Of a stretch of 64,000 bases of DNA, positions 37,263-49,894 are shown piece after piece (position 1 is the first letter of the stretch; each line of letters starts with the position of its first letter). The stretch is from assembly GCF_043290135.1 (NCBI RefSeq), contig NC_134701.1, forward strand, positions 67,342,002 to 67,406,001, in the 5' to 3' direction. The stretch is from Rhipicephalus microplus. Its lineage: Eukaryota > Arthropoda > Arachnida > Ixodida > Ixodidae. A model generated the notes under the pieces. That model did not search any database and had not been told where the DNA came from. It was given only the letters and a program-made list of their open reading frames with translations. A program made the position numbers and the translations under genes.

Positions 37263-37460
37263 TGCTAGATGGATGGACGGATGGACAGACAGAAGACGAA
37301 CGAACGGACAGACGGAGTGATGGACACACAGATGGACGCACGGACTGATGGATGGACGCACGGACGAAAGCACCGATGGATGGACAAAAGCACGGACGCC
37401 CAGACAGAAGCACGAACGGACGGACGGGCGCAAGGACGCACGCACGGACTGGCGGAATGA
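37263..37460. repeat. Degenerate GGAC/GGAT tandem repeat
   Basis: Irregular 4-mers (GGAT, GGAC, CGGA, GCAC) in about 200 bp, clearly derived from a tetranucleotide array but strongly mutated. Confidence 0.85.
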
Positions 37461-37630
37461 CGATTCGCCCCGCTTCGCATGATTCACTCCGTGGATTTGC
37501 TGTGATCTTACAGCGAAAGCTGTTATGAGATTACAAGTCGGGTCGCAGCACCGTAGTTGTGCGCCACCGCCGTCACCGCCGGGGTCCGTAACCACTTCGC
37601 ATGAAATAAGAAAAAAAAACGTAGTACCAA

Positions 37631-37703
37631 GTACACAGTGGGGCTCGAACCCAGGTCCGCTGCGTGCCAGCCCATTATCTACCACTGAGCCACGCTGGTG
37701 CCT
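37631..37703 (-). repeat. tRNA-derived SINE head, second family
   Basis: On the minus strand, GCACCAGCGTGGCTCAGTGG carries an A box (TGGCTCAGTGG) and 40 bases on a B box GGGTTCGAGCCCC. The spacing fits a tRNA fold, but the 3' side (GTGTACTTGGTACTACG and poly-T) does not close an acceptor stem, so a SINE or tRNA pseudogene is likelier than a working tRNA. The sequence differs from Ruka. Confidence 0.65.
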
Positions 37704-38440
37704 GAGACTTGTTGGTAAACTTGCCTTAGGCAGGCTTGATGTAGGGAAAATAATCACGTTAATATTAATAATAAAGCGTTTTACACCAGCAAAGGAGCAA
37801 ACAGGAGTCACACAATGCGAATAGAGTAACTAGTGGGTGGTCTAATGCTCCAATCCAATACAAAAGCTTGTTCTTGATCACCTAATGACTGTGGTGCATA
37901 CCCACTTCAGGCATAATTCCTCATCGTCGTCAGCCACTTTATCAACAATTCGCACAAAATTCCTTGCTGGTGCTTAGCAGACACCACGCTTCTCAGAAGA
38001 ATTACAAAAGATAGCATATCAAATGCTCACCTACTATGCAGAAATTATTATTAATAATGCCGTAGTGGGTACCAAGCAAATGTGCTTGCAGCAGTTACCC
38101 AATTAGTGTTTAGAAAATGCTCTGAAAGGTTGCTCTCCTAGCTTTCGCTGTGGCTGTGCTGTGCCTTCCGCACAGGCCTGGCATCTTTTTTCTTTTTTTT
38201 ATGTCAGCCGTCACTTTTCTGACCCGTCCAAGTCTATATTCGATAATCAGTTTGCTTTTTTATCTGATAGGTTGTGATGATAGCTGGGCTTTTTGTGTGT
38301 TTGTACGCATACGGGAGGGTTTCAGAAAATGAGCTACAGTTCAACAAAAGTCTCTTACGAGTGCGCGCTTTTCGTCTTGTTTCAAGTTTGCGCGAACGGT
38401 GTTTTACGCAGTTATACACCAACTAGCCTAACAGCACACG
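37704..38440. other. Spacer, nothing recognised
   Basis: No coding or repeat signature beyond short AT runs. Confidence 0.4.
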
Positions 38441-38747
<307 letters not shown>

Positions 38748-39822
38748 CAGACAATCATTTTATTTCATGTGACTTTGAGAATCTTCTTTTGCATTTTAGT
38801 TGGCATTTCAGTCCTTTGTTCTTCAAAAATAATCACAAATCAGGTACAAACACATGTATCAGCGTGCAAAACAAGAAAGAATGACGACGGAGGCAGGTTG
38901 CAAAAAGCACTGGCCACCAAATTTTTACTTAACTCATGATACCAGCTATGTGTATACAATGGTAGACTTGTTGCCATTGGAGTGTACACTCTGCTGGCTT
39001 CTATTTACTGTCTGTGCAAGAAAAAGCAAAGACTATGACATTTGACAGTGTCCGCGGCATCCGGCGCGCATAAAAAACAATCCAATATAGATATATTTGC
39101 GCATAAATACCTTCGTATCAAATGGCAAATGTAGATTGCAAGTACATGAATAATCAATGAAAGACACTTTGCAACTGTTTTTAAACGAAACAGCACTTAA
39201 AATCACTTATTCAACATTAATTCTTCACACAATGGGTGTGTTTGGAAACCTAGTTGCATAGCCACATGTAGTGACACGGTTTCCATAAGTGCCCTCTTGT
39301 CATCTTTTCTTTTTTTTTTTGCTAATAAACAGTTGCAGGTATAGCGCGTCGTCGTTTACTTTCTTGAGGTTGTCAGTTAATTTTTTTTTTCGCTAATATG
39401 CATTTCAATCTGTCATGCACCACCAACCACAACACAGAAATCACCTTGATCAATTTTTTCACGGACCTCGGGCACTGGAAATTCATGAAAAGTCACATCA
39501 GGAGTGTTCCCTTGCCTTGATTCGCAGAAAGGCACGCCGCACACTACCAGATGGTTAATTTGCACCAAGAAACCTCGCTTCGCTGGTGTACAAACTGCAC
39601 CGACCTGTACGCTTCTAGCTGTCGCAGCTCGGCACGAGCAGACGGTAGCAAAAGATCGTCATTATACTTTTAGGTTTATTCAAAAAGAGGCTTGTATTCA
39701 TTTGAATCGTTCAAAGTGTATGCACGCGTAAAAATTGCTGGTTTTTTCCCAGCGTCGCAAGAGCAGACAAAAAAAAAAAAAAAACCGTGGCGACCCATGT
39801 TTCGGCCGCCAGCAACCGGTGC
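38748..39822. other. Spacer, nothing recognised
   Basis: AT-rich with poly-T and poly-A runs (39309, 39772). No domain seen. Confidence 0.4.
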
Positions 39823-39960
39823 GGATGGATGGATGGATGGATGGATGGATGGATGGATGGATGGATGGATGGATGGATGGATGGATGGATGGATGGATGG
39901 ATGGATGGATGGATGGATGGATGGATGGATGGATGGATGGATGGATGGATGGATGGATGG

Positions 39961-39996
<36 letters not shown>

Positions 39997-40040
39997 ATGG
40001 ATGGATGGATGGATGGATGGATGGATGGATGGATGGATGG
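39823..40040. repeat. (GGAT)n microsatellite, about 218 bp
   Basis: About 54 units with one C substitution at 39970. All three plus frames are open (WMDG repeat) and the minus strand gives HPSI repeats; these are artefacts of the 4-mer. Confidence 0.98.
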
Positions 40041-40059
40041 CTCGCGATATCATTTCCTT

Positions 40060-40975
40060 TTTAGTGAGAAATCTATAGAGTGCACGCTTTTTGTTTGTTT
40101 TAGATAGATACTCGAATGTCCGAATGACGTAACTTTCTTTTGCTTGTGAAACTTTTTTTTAAGAGCTCCAGCATATAACTGGTAATCTTTCCAGTTTGGA
40201 GGGCATTGATTCAATAACAATTTTTTCCAGGCTGCCTTTCAACGCCTGAAGTCCCTGCAACAATCATCATTCCACCACGATGAATTTCCATTCTGCTTCA
40301 CAGATGTAACCATTAATTCAGATTTTTCACGGGAATTCTGTAGAACTGTACAAATGTTCATATCTTTTGACTTCATGCTTGTATCTGATAGAGAAGTTAG
40401 TGAAGAAAGCAGACACTCCTTAAATTGAGTATAATTTATAAACGCACGTACATTGCAAGCTACGGATACTACCGGACTTCTTATTTTATAAGTATTCAGT
40501 ATGTGATCGCTGTTTGTTGCGCAGTTAACTACGAACCAATCCGAAACATTAAGGCAGACGCTTGCAAAAGTAACTTTTAATGAAGAAGATGTGTTGCCGT
40601 CGGGCTTCCTGAATTTAAACAGTTGAGGTTGTTATCTTGGGACCAGTCGCACAAACGGTTACCGCCCGCATCAGTTTGTACAACCCTTGTCACGTAATGG
40701 GCGTTAAAGTCTCCGGCCAATGAAATATTTTTTCCACGCGTGCCAATTAGGGTGTCCAATGGTCTGATATCATGTACGCTTGATGGAAAATAAACATTGG
40801 CTATTGTAAATGCCTGACGAGAGAGCAGAGTTATCTTTATAGCCAAGACTTCAAATGTCGTAGAGGCATGCATAGCGTGTGCTTTATCGTCATCGTCAAT
40901 GACGTAGGTATAGTCGTTATCTTGCATGTGCAGCGAGGTGATGGCAGAAGATACATACATGCTGGTTTTATGATT
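40060..40975 (-). pseudogene. LINE endonuclease and linker, decayed
   Basis: The minus strand reads FEVLAIKITLLSRQAFTIAN, VYFPSS, the endonuclease block ISLAGDFNAHYV and GSPTATHLLH. After a stop and frame change it continues as VCLNVSDWFVVNCATNSDHI, FINYTQFKECL, the WWNDDC linker motif and RKAAWKKLLLNQCPPNWKDY typical of CR1/I-type LINEs. The RT is absent: the match ends beside the GGAT array, where on this strand the RT should begin. Stops and at least two frameshifts make it dead. Confidence 0.82.
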
Positions 40976-41049
40976 AATATTTAGTAAGAGTTGAAATAAT
41001 TTAGAGATGAAGTTTTTAATGTAACGTTAATTTTGAATGATTGTATTGT

Positions 41050-41660
41050 AATCTCCTGATGACCAAAGATCTTTTAGCTAGCAAGACTTAATAAAGAATT
41101 ACTACCACTTGATACACATAGCAAATCTATTCGAGTCTCATATATACTTTTCCGAGGCTTTGGAAATGCTCCTGTCTGAGTGTCCTAGCGCAGAGACCCC
41201 AATTGATATGAGAACGGCCGAGGTAACCGGTCGACCATATTGCCGCAATCTTATTTCAATACCTCAATTTCTGTGTAATTAAAAACGTCGGCACCTCAGC
41301 AAGAAGTGTTCAATAGTTTTTGAGTTTGTTGCAATAGGAGCGAAAAGTGGAGATTGTCAAACCCGCTATGTGCATGTGAAAATTTAGATTTGTAAATCTA
41401 CAACGCAATTTGGTTATTACAACTTCAACCCGTCTTACTACACATCATTTCCTGCTCCAAGGGAACTGTAGGTGCTGAAGGCCCGGTGATGAATCGAGAC
41501 TTGGAATAAGAGCAGATAATGCATACTTTCTGAACATTGCCGCCGCAACAAACACCGTAACAGGAAGGAGAGAGAGAACTGGGCCTGCCAGGGAACCTTT
41601 CACAAGTGAGTACGCACCTTAATTCAGTAATTCCTTTGTGTCCCGGCACTCAAATTATAC
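41050..41660 (-). pseudogene. LINE C-terminus (RNase H end and zinc knuckle)
   Basis: On the minus strand VPGHKGITELR marks the last RNase H block; later TKLRCRFTNLNFHMHIAGLT and SYCNKLKNYEHFLLRCRRF form the C-terminal Cys-containing domain, as in the fragment at 13995. A 3' tail with TTTATTAAGTCTTGC lies near 41090. Frames change several times. On this strand it lies before the endonuclease piece at 40975, so the two are separate insertions. Confidence 0.75.
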
Positions 41661-43344
41661 GCAAGTACTGCAGATGACTAGGAGCAAGTAATCGCAATAA
41701 TCTTAGAATATCTGATTATGTTGAAGCAGTTAGTACCGAACATAAGACAATGAATCTGCAACTATAGCCACAGAAGTTAGAGTTAAAAAAACTTTACGTG
41801 GGGCTAATATAACACCTAAGAACTCGACCAAAAGGAATGTATGGTCTGGAACACGCTTTTTCTTTATCTGCATCACTGCCATCGTAATTGGGGGATGATG
41901 GTTGGCATGGCTCGACCCTAGGGAGCTTCGGCCCCTAAAATTTGTACAAGTCGAAAACTTATTTCGTGCCTCCCATCATCAATCGGTCTTTGTACGCACC
42001 CCATACGCATATGCATACCACTGTATGCCTCCCCTTTTTTCTTTCTCTTTTCTCCTTACCCAGTGAGAAGTGGCAAGCTGGTAACGCGCTTTCCAGCCTG
42101 ACCTGTTCTGCTTAACATTAAATGCCTTTTTGGTTAAGAAACTGGGCTTCAGTTACTTCGAAATATGAAGTAAGGAAGAAGACACGAAACAAGCGGACAT
42201 TACAAGCGCAAACTATCAACTTATTTATTGAAAGAAACCTTAATGTTGGAATACTTCCAAGGATGTTCCAAAAAATACTTCCAAGGAAATCTTGCTGAAC
42301 CGTCATCAGGTGCTACGTGTGGGGTGATCACGATTAGGAGATACATGTGGCGATGCCTCAAAGTTCTTTTCTGCATATGCTTAGTCAATTGCTACATGCG
42401 TCTTCGGATTTCTGTCAGGGTTTCTAGAATGGAGGATGAGCCGATGCATGCTCTTTCCTGGCCTGTATGGAAGCTGACCCACTTAAGGCTGGTTTCCCTG
42501 GCAACCCCAGTGTGTGGCAACCTCATTTATTTTTAAATAAGTGTTTACCCCCACCCCCGTATTTAAAAAAGGGATTTAAGTTGCAACGTGAATAATAACT
42601 CACATGACATAGAGGCAACTCTACCTCACACAGGTGAACACGCACGAGAGTCGTTGCTGACACTGTGGCCTCACATATGGTTCCTACTCACATTGGGATT
42701 CAGCCATGAATAATTGTTCTTGTTCACCTAATAACTATGATGCATACCCACAGTGGGGGAATGGCCAAAAGTTCAGAGGTTTTATAAAATAGTAGGATGT
42801 TTTGAAATACTGTAGGGTATAATTGTTCTCAAGACTTAACGTCAACGTCGTGTTCCTTTAGTGACCATACCAGACCACCGTGCTTCCCACGGATGCCTTA
42901 CGGATGAGGCCCACATGAGAGACAACCATGGAAGCCGCGCAATGCAGCCAAACTTTTACTATTCCCATTTTTATTGCCTGCAGGCGGTTTAACACATTAC
43001 GAAAAACCCTATTAGAAATACCTTTACGTGGTATTGGTATCGACTTTAATCTGCCTGTGATTTTGTCTTTTGGAGCTTCCATTTCTGGTTTCTCTAATGC
43101 GACAGTATGCGCGGCCGTCCGGGACTATATTGATGAAACTAATAGGTTGACTAATTAACCAGTTTCATTATCCTAACAGGTCCACATAATTATATACGTA
43201 TAAAATCAGATTATTGCTCTATTCTAAGAATAAATTCGTTTATGTAAATATTTGTATGCATTACATTTAGCACCACACTTTCCTAGGCTATCGGTAATCT
43301 TTCTGTAAAACCTCCATCATTCCAAATCTGAACAGTAAATGTTG
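41661..43344. other. Spacer; possible MITE piece near 42170-42260
   Basis: GACATTACAAGCGCAAACTA followed by TCAACTTATTTATTGAAAGA resembles one end of a common tick DNA element, but no partner end was found. The rest is featureless. Confidence 0.3.
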
Positions 43345-43347
43345 AAA

Positions 43348-43425
43348 CCACTCGATTCTTGGCCAATCCCCCACAGTGGGTATGCGCCACTAACAATAGG
43401 AGAACAACAACAACAACAACATTGG
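43348..43425 (+). repeat. I-type LINE 3'-terminal fragment
   Basis: CGATTCTTGGCCAATCCCCC and AGTGGGTATGCGCCACTAAC match the 3' UTR of the LINE at 13995-14724; an ACAACAACAAC tail follows. Only the last tens of bases survive. Confidence 0.7.
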
Positions 43426-46400
43426 AGCGAAGGCTACGGAGGCGGGGCCTCCGCACAATTGTGTTACTACGCAAGTGGTTCGGCAGCTTGCAGCCGATTT
43501 CGGTTCCAGTTTCGGTTTTCGCTTGCTCGCTGCGCTTGTGTGTTTAGCAAAATGTATGCATGCAAAATGGGAACGTCAGAGTTAAACTTTCATGGGAGTG
43601 CATACATGCAGCTAGTTACTGTGCTGTTTGTATACTGGTACATATAAAATTTTCCGTTGTTCAGAACGTTTTCCCAGCATTATTCAGCCTTTATAACAGT
43701 GAAGTTTAGGTTCCGTGTTCAGCCCAGTATATACGGGTACGCGCCACACGTGATCGAATGTTAACGTTTACGGTATTGAGCCCTGGTACAGGCGAAATGG
43801 AAGGCCTGTTGCGGCACGATCCGGCCACGAGTCTGTCTTGTTTCAGTTTTGCTGTATTCGGTTTACGCCCTCAAAGGCTGTCAGCAATGATCGGCGCAGA
43901 CTGCGCCTCAGTGTTCGGGAAGCCTCACAATTGTTGTAGATCGTTGTTAAGATTGCGCGCAAGACGCCAACAGTGAAGCTTATTTCAGAGCTTGCGTGGC
44001 CACCAGTGATAAGGCTGGAAAGTTCGATGCGTGATGTATAAAAGACGGCGCGTCCCAACGATGAGCAGCTTTTCCACGGCCGATGCTGTGCTCGCCGCTG
44101 CAAGAGCAAGCAGCAGACGCAGCCGGCGTGCGGAAAACGTGGTGCCGTCCAAGAAATAAAAAAAGAAAAAAAACTAGGGCGCACGATAACTTTTTTTTCC
44201 ATGAACAGCGTCCATACTTGTTCTATCCTTATAATGAAGAAAGTTTTATTTATTCGGGCCAAGTAGCTATTAGAATCAAAAAATAAAATGGATACTATTT
44301 CCTGGCGCGCGCGCATGCAGGCGGTTCGGCTCTATAGCTTCCACAGTGCTGTCAAGAAAATCTGTCGCCGAGTATCACTTATGTTTTGCCCACGACACGC
44401 AGCGCGTGGATCACCAGGAGCGTTCTCTGGTACAGACCGCACCTCGCAAGTCGCCTTTGTCCGACACTCCTCCCAGCGGCTGTTTATATCTGTGCAGGCT
44501 GCGTCCTATGGGCTGTGCGCATCCGTAAAGAAGGTAGGCAAGTACTTTAATTTACCCGACTGAGACGCGATGAGCGTTCGAGTGCTGGGAGAATGAAAGC
44601 TGCGTTATATATTTCATATTTAAGTGCGGATAGGGGTAAAAAGGGGGCTGTATATTAGGTGCAGTGTTTCGGTCCTTCAAAAATATATACCGCTTGCAGT
44701 ACGTTCTACGAAGCGGCAGACTTATGCTATTTGCCCGTACTTCACTGCGGACACACGTCTGCTAAGTTACTGGAGCCGGTAGCTATGTCACGACTTTCTT
44801 GTAACGTTTCACGAACGGTGATCTCGCATTAAATGAGGAACGCGCCTGAAAAATTAATGCGTCTTTGAGCAGTACATTTACTACGCGGACGACGTCTACA
44901 CCGAGATGAACGCGTTTTTGTGTCATTTGAACACCGTATACAACGTTCGAAAAAGCAATCATGGTCATTTAAATTTGGATCATGCATTTGCCCGTGATTG
45001 AAATGCAATGTAAAAGTCATGCGACAGAGCACAACGCGACGAGTAGTACCAAGCGTGAAGTAATAACCCACATGGTTCACGACATACTCGCTTAATATTG
45101 TATAGAAACATTCGCTTTGCAGCTAAACATTAGAAGCAGTGGTTTTCGCTGCAAACGAGGGAGATGTATAAAGAAGTGTAGTGAAGTGAAGTGTAGGCTG
45201 AAGGGATGAAAAAAAAAAAAAAAAACGTTCATGAGTGCATGATGTGCGCTATTATCGCAATCATCGCCGTGCGCGGGAGGGGGAAGGCTAAGGTGGCGCA
45301 AAGTCTACCCTTTTTATTGACTTACTAGTAAGGGGGACACTGCGATGAATCTTCCTTCATCGTCCCTTACCCCCACCCCTTATTTATTCAAGAAGACCCC
45401 TATAGGCATGCCTGTGATCACAAGTCAAAGGCGAACGTCACCTGAACAACTTGATAGTTTGCTGAATTACCAATGATGTGTGGTCAGTTTTATAGACAGA
45501 TATATTAACAAGCATATAAGATAGTGCATTTGCGTATGACGGGATTATCACGCGTGTTTAACCTATTTCTAGCAACACAAATACCATTTTTCAAACGACA
45601 ACGATACCGAAACTGAAACTGAGTAGGTGGCCGCGTCTCGATCGCCTTGTTTCTGTTTTTTTCCCCTTGGACTTGGCGGCGTTAAAAAACATGTGATAAC
45701 TTCGTGGTGCAGTTTTCTTCGTGTCGTCAACTTTTACTGCCCTGAATTGCGTTGCGTGCTGTGTGTTGCAGTTACTGCATAAGCACAAGTTCTTTGCTGA
45801 GTATTATTAGCGGTGCCAGTCAAATATTTGCCAAATACTGGCCGTGCGACACCGTCCTCTGGGACTTCTTTGTTCAGTGTCATCGACGGACGTGAAATGT
45901 TTTAGCTTGAAATATTACCGCACAATAATGACAGCGTTCTTCAAAGCAACGCTGCCATCGAGGCTCCCTACACATGAGTGAGTAGCAGCGCCGCAATCCT
46001 TTCTCGACGGCGCTCTCTGTGGCCCTGCAAAATGCGTTGACACGCGATGCGGTGAACGAGGATCGATGGCCGTTCTTCACCCGGCGTCTCTCTTGAACAC
46101 CGGCGGTCAGCCCACAGCGTGCTTTCTTGCCAGTGGTAAGTAATTTTGATGGTCACGCTTCATACGTTGTGAGTTGTTCTTATTTTAATAGTAGTTGTCG
46201 CCTAAGGAGCTCGCATAACGTGTTGGTACTGCATGCTGTTGTAGTTCTGCACACTGTGCTCGTGCGCGACGTTTTTCAAGACTGCGATCGGTAGTCTTAT
46301 AAAGTTCTCTCAGTTAGCTCCCGCACACGCACTGTTCTACGCTGTTTTTTTTTTTTTTGCTTAGGTGTGCATTTTGTGCGTTATTGAGTAGCGTGACCTG

Positions 46401-46451
46401 GGAAAGCTTTAGGAGATCACTCGGCAAGGTGTTCCTTTTGGCGTTGCAACC

Positions 46452-46456
<5 letters not shown>
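43426..46456. other. Mixed spacer with GC-rich patches that may be exonic
   Basis: GC-rich segments lie at about 43980-44550 and 45850-46200. TATAAAAG (44037-44044) precedes a 32-codon frame from ATG 44061. A frame at 44288-44563 is crossed by a donor-like AAG|GTAGGC (44533). Near 46136 a donor-like CAGTG|GTAAGT ends a CpG-rich stretch. None could be joined to a partner exon, so no gene is called. Confidence 0.25.

Positions 46457-46503
<47 letters not shown>
46457..46503. repeat. (TA)n microsatellite, about 47 bp
   Basis: Perfect TA alternation between AACCTCTAA and AAGCAACC. Confidence 0.97.
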
Positions 46504-46509
<6 letters not shown>

Positions 46510-48857
46510 ACCTATATCAGACACCGAAACATCAGAAGAGTGTTTTGCTCATGTCATGTGTCCTTGTGTAACATGCATTACACCAATTTGCATGTTTAGT
46601 AATGGCACTTCATTAAGGCGATTCGGCAGTCACTTTAGCCTTTCGTGTAAGGACCCTGGTACAGGAGTGATTTGCGTTATTGCTAGAGCATCATAATGAA
46701 GGTAGCACAGATAACATATACATATTACATATTATGCGGGGGCATAGTCAATTTTTTTCGATAGGTTGTGCCTTACTATACATGTTTGTGCAGTATTTGT
46801 GTGTGTGTTTATATACACCTAGAGCACTTAATTTTTGAGAGAGTTTGAAATCCAGCTTCTTGCTAAGCCAATGATGCCATGGCTTGTGATGTTGTGTGAA
46901 ATATTGAATTCTTTTATTCTGTTCTCATTTCAACATGTTTGAACTTTCCTGAAGCACCATTTTGAAGTGGTTTTACGTATTGAAAGTAAGATGGTGCTTT
47001 CCTGCTGCTCTTTTTTTTTAGGATGGTAGAGCAGTTTTGGGCTATATTTTTAGAATGCTAGAGCAGTTTCGGGCTATACAGAAGTGCGATTACACACTCC
47101 AGGTATCTTCATAGCACTTTTCATCGTGAACCACTCAGGCTTGCAGCCAATCCTTGTTTTTATTGTTGATTTGATTCAATGTTATGTATGGCTGTGAACA
47201 TTGTCCTATAGTTGTTAAATACTTGTAGTACTTGGCGAAGCCTAATGCCAGCACAGGTACCATTGGCAAAAATTTATTTCCTGCAGATAGACCTGCAGAG
47301 TAGTGCTTCCTTAGGCATACACTGCCTGTTGATCTTTTGTGCACGCATCTTCAAAGCCATATGATTTTTGTCATGAGGGCCAAGTGTAACACAGAACTAA
47401 TACATTCCTCCTATTGCCATTTGCATGGTACCAGTCTGTTGCATCATAGTAAACGTATACCATAGTATGAACTTGTCTAGTGCAGACTATGAGGATGGAG
47501 ATGTGTTGCTCGAATCTACCAGCCAGGCTACACTTTTTTAATGTAATGATTGACACATACCAAGTGATGCAGATTTGTTGGGTTTTACGTCCCAGAAATG
47601 AAGAGTAGCATGTCTGTATTTTTTCGAGTGGCTTTAAACCAATCCATATTGAGAAAAACGTGCTACATATACACAACAGAAATGCACAGCATTTCATTGG
47701 TGTGTGATCTGTTAATTCTTCCTCACTAAAACTGTGGTTATACAGTTCCTAAAAAAACAATGGCTCACAAATTTAGTTGGTCATTTTGTTTCTTTTTTAT
47801 TTATGTAATTTTTGAGTTCTAATTGCAACAATTTCCTTAGTTTCTTCATTTCTTTCATTGCACATTGCCTTCTTGGGAGTTCTTACTTAAGATCATTTAC
47901 TTTAACTTTTAAAAATGCTCATAATTTCTGTTTTGTTTTGCTTTACTACATTCATTTCTGAAGCAGAAACATGTCTCACCGTTGTTCATGAAAAAACTAA
48001 CAGCTTGGAATGCAACATAAATTGAAAAATTCACAGTGCAGCATGATGATCCAAGAACTAAAAAACAGTTGCAATAGAATTCTTTGTGGGACCATTTTTA
48101 GTTTAAAGCTGTCATTCATTTTAATATAGTGTTAAAACATTGAATAATGTCAGCTTTATCAGAATGCACTCTCCAGAACTGCAGCAATGGCCACTATTTT
48201 AAAATATCGTTCCTTTAATGATTTATAGGCTATATGGCACCGAGCAGGCTGACGCACTGCTTGGTGCCATATAATTTATTGGTGTCATACAATTTACAGT
48301 CTGTACACAAATGAAGGTCAGCCTTGACACAGTGGTCACGCATCTAGTAGATGTAGGTTATCCTCACTTTGCAATAGTCACTCTCACTGAACATCTAAAG
48401 AAGCCCACTGTGTTACATGTAAACATGGATGCAAAAAGTAACAGTAGCAAGGGGGCTATATGTATTTTTAAACTTCTTGCTTAATTTCACAGGCTGAAGA
48501 AAGTGGGAAGGGCATATGGAGCAAATGCTGTCTTTACAGCTGCCAATGGGCTGGAGAAGATTTGCATCGCGATGTCATTCATAATTATATTGTGCTTTGG
48601 GGCCTAAACCTGAGATACTACCAGAGTCTTTCAATACTTTAACTGGTTGTAAAGCTTCGCCATAACTCTAAGGGAGAACTTTGTACGCTGGCAGTGGAGG
48701 CCGCAAGGTGTCGGGCAGACCAGAGGGAACCTGGCTGCTGGTGCCGCTATGGGGTCAATGCATATTATCGTACTGTGCCATCACACAGTTTTTGACCTTA
48801 TGATTACTATTGTGCATAGTTTACTGAGCCTGAAGATAGGGTAGAATACCGTATATC
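46504..48857. other. AT-rich spacer with two tiny SINE-like remnants
   Basis: GTTGGGTTTTACGTCCCAGA (47577, minus) and ATTATATTGTGCTTTGGGGC (48583) resemble the SINE end GGTTTTGGGACGTTAAACCC. They are too short to classify further. Confidence 0.35.
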
Positions 48858-49200
48858 TGCTGATTACATGGTTGTCCATCCGGATACAAAAAAAAAAAAA
48901 AGACGAAAAAGTCTCAGAGTTCTCGCTGCCTACAGTGATCAGCGGGAAAAGTGGAAGTGGGAAACGCCGCAATAAGAAACTGGTCATTTCACATTTGTTT
49001 CACCAAATGTGCACGTGTGCGAAAAGCACTTCGATGAGAGTGACATTGTTCGCGTGGACCAGTCGTAAATCGGAGGTGTTGTCAAGTCACCACCTGACAT
49101 TCTTAAACTTCTGCAGATGCTGTGCCGAGAGATTTCCACGACCTCACGGCGTGTTTGTTGTGCAAAAAGATGCAGAGCTCACTCTCCTACCAAGCGTCAA
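48858..49200 (+). pseudogene. THAP zinc-finger domain relic
   Basis: Across three frames the C2CH ligands of a THAP domain appear in order: Cys 48858-48860, Cys 48873-48875 (HGCPSGYK), then EKVSEFSLP, the conserved Trp in QREKWKWETP, and VCEKHFDESDI (Cys 49018-49020, His 49027-49029). ADAVPRDF near 49115 fits the usual ending of the region. Two frameshifts and stops make it dead. THAP domains bind DNA in P-element-type transposases and in host regulators; the repeat-rich setting favours a transposon, but no transposase core was found downstream. Confidence 0.6.
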
Positions 49201-49482
49201 TAGGAAGCGTCGGCGAGCTGGAGATCGTTTACGGTACAATAAAGTTTTCTAAGGAAATCACAAAAAATTGATGGCAAACACACTCTTCTCATGATGAAAT
49301 CACTATTCATGAAAAAAAGGGAGAGGAGAGATTAGATTTATACTTCATTTATCAACAATAAAGACCGAAAGCAAATGCTCCTTCTGACTTGTATCACATT
49401 CTACAGGAAAAGAATGCTCAGGTACTGTCAAACTGAAGCTGGTAAAATGAATGTAAACAAAAAGTTATATAGAAAACAATGA

Positions 49483-49740
49483 ATGAGAGAAAAGAGAACA
49501 GGACGAGAAAAGAAAAAAAAAGGAGCGAAAACTAGAAAGAAGGGGGAAAGAAAAAAGGAGCAAATAAAAAAAGTTGCAGAAGAAAAAAACATGATAATTT
49601 TGCTTTATGTAAGGAAAAAAGATAACAGAGCGAGAACAGAAAAGAGGGGAGAAAAAGAAAACAAAAAAAAAATCCAGAGAGGAAAAAGGTAAAAAAGCTT
49701 GAAAAAGAAGGAGAACAAAAAATGAAACAAAAAAGTTGAA
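49483..49740. repeat. Polypurine (GA-rich) low-complexity tract
   Basis: About 260 bases almost free of pyrimidines on the plus strand, with irregular GA, GGA and A-run composition. It is followed within 160 bases by the inverted duplication. Confidence 0.9.
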
Positions 49741-49894
49741 GAAAGAGTAGTGAAAACTATAATAATTGCACTCTCGACAAGTAAAAGTCCAACAACTATC
49801 GAGGACAATCTCTCACAATTCAGAGTATTCTTCCTGAGACTTGGTATCGTGCAATAAATCTCTGAAGTTTAACAAAAAGCATAATGAATACTTA

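Noticed and set aside
37263..37460. Possible CRISPR-like or regular spacer array in the GGAC/GGAT region
   Set aside because: No constant repeat with unique spacers; it is a mutated tetranucleotide array in an animal genome.
37631..37703. Functional tRNA gene on the minus strand
   Set aside because: A and B boxes are present, but no acceptor stem closes with the 3' side and the sequence runs on like a SINE.
39676..40107. Four overlapping frames of WMDG or HPSI repeats
   Set aside because: Artefact of the GGAT array; no start, stop or flanking coding context.
40060..41660. A single minus-strand LINE spanning both fragments
   Set aside because: The C-terminal piece precedes the endonuclease piece on that strand, the reverse of LINE order, so they are separate insertions.
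44061..44159. 32-codon frame from ATG after TATAAAAG
   Set aside because: The ATG lies only 24 bases from the TATA box, at or before the expected transcription start, so it is unlikely to be translated as read.
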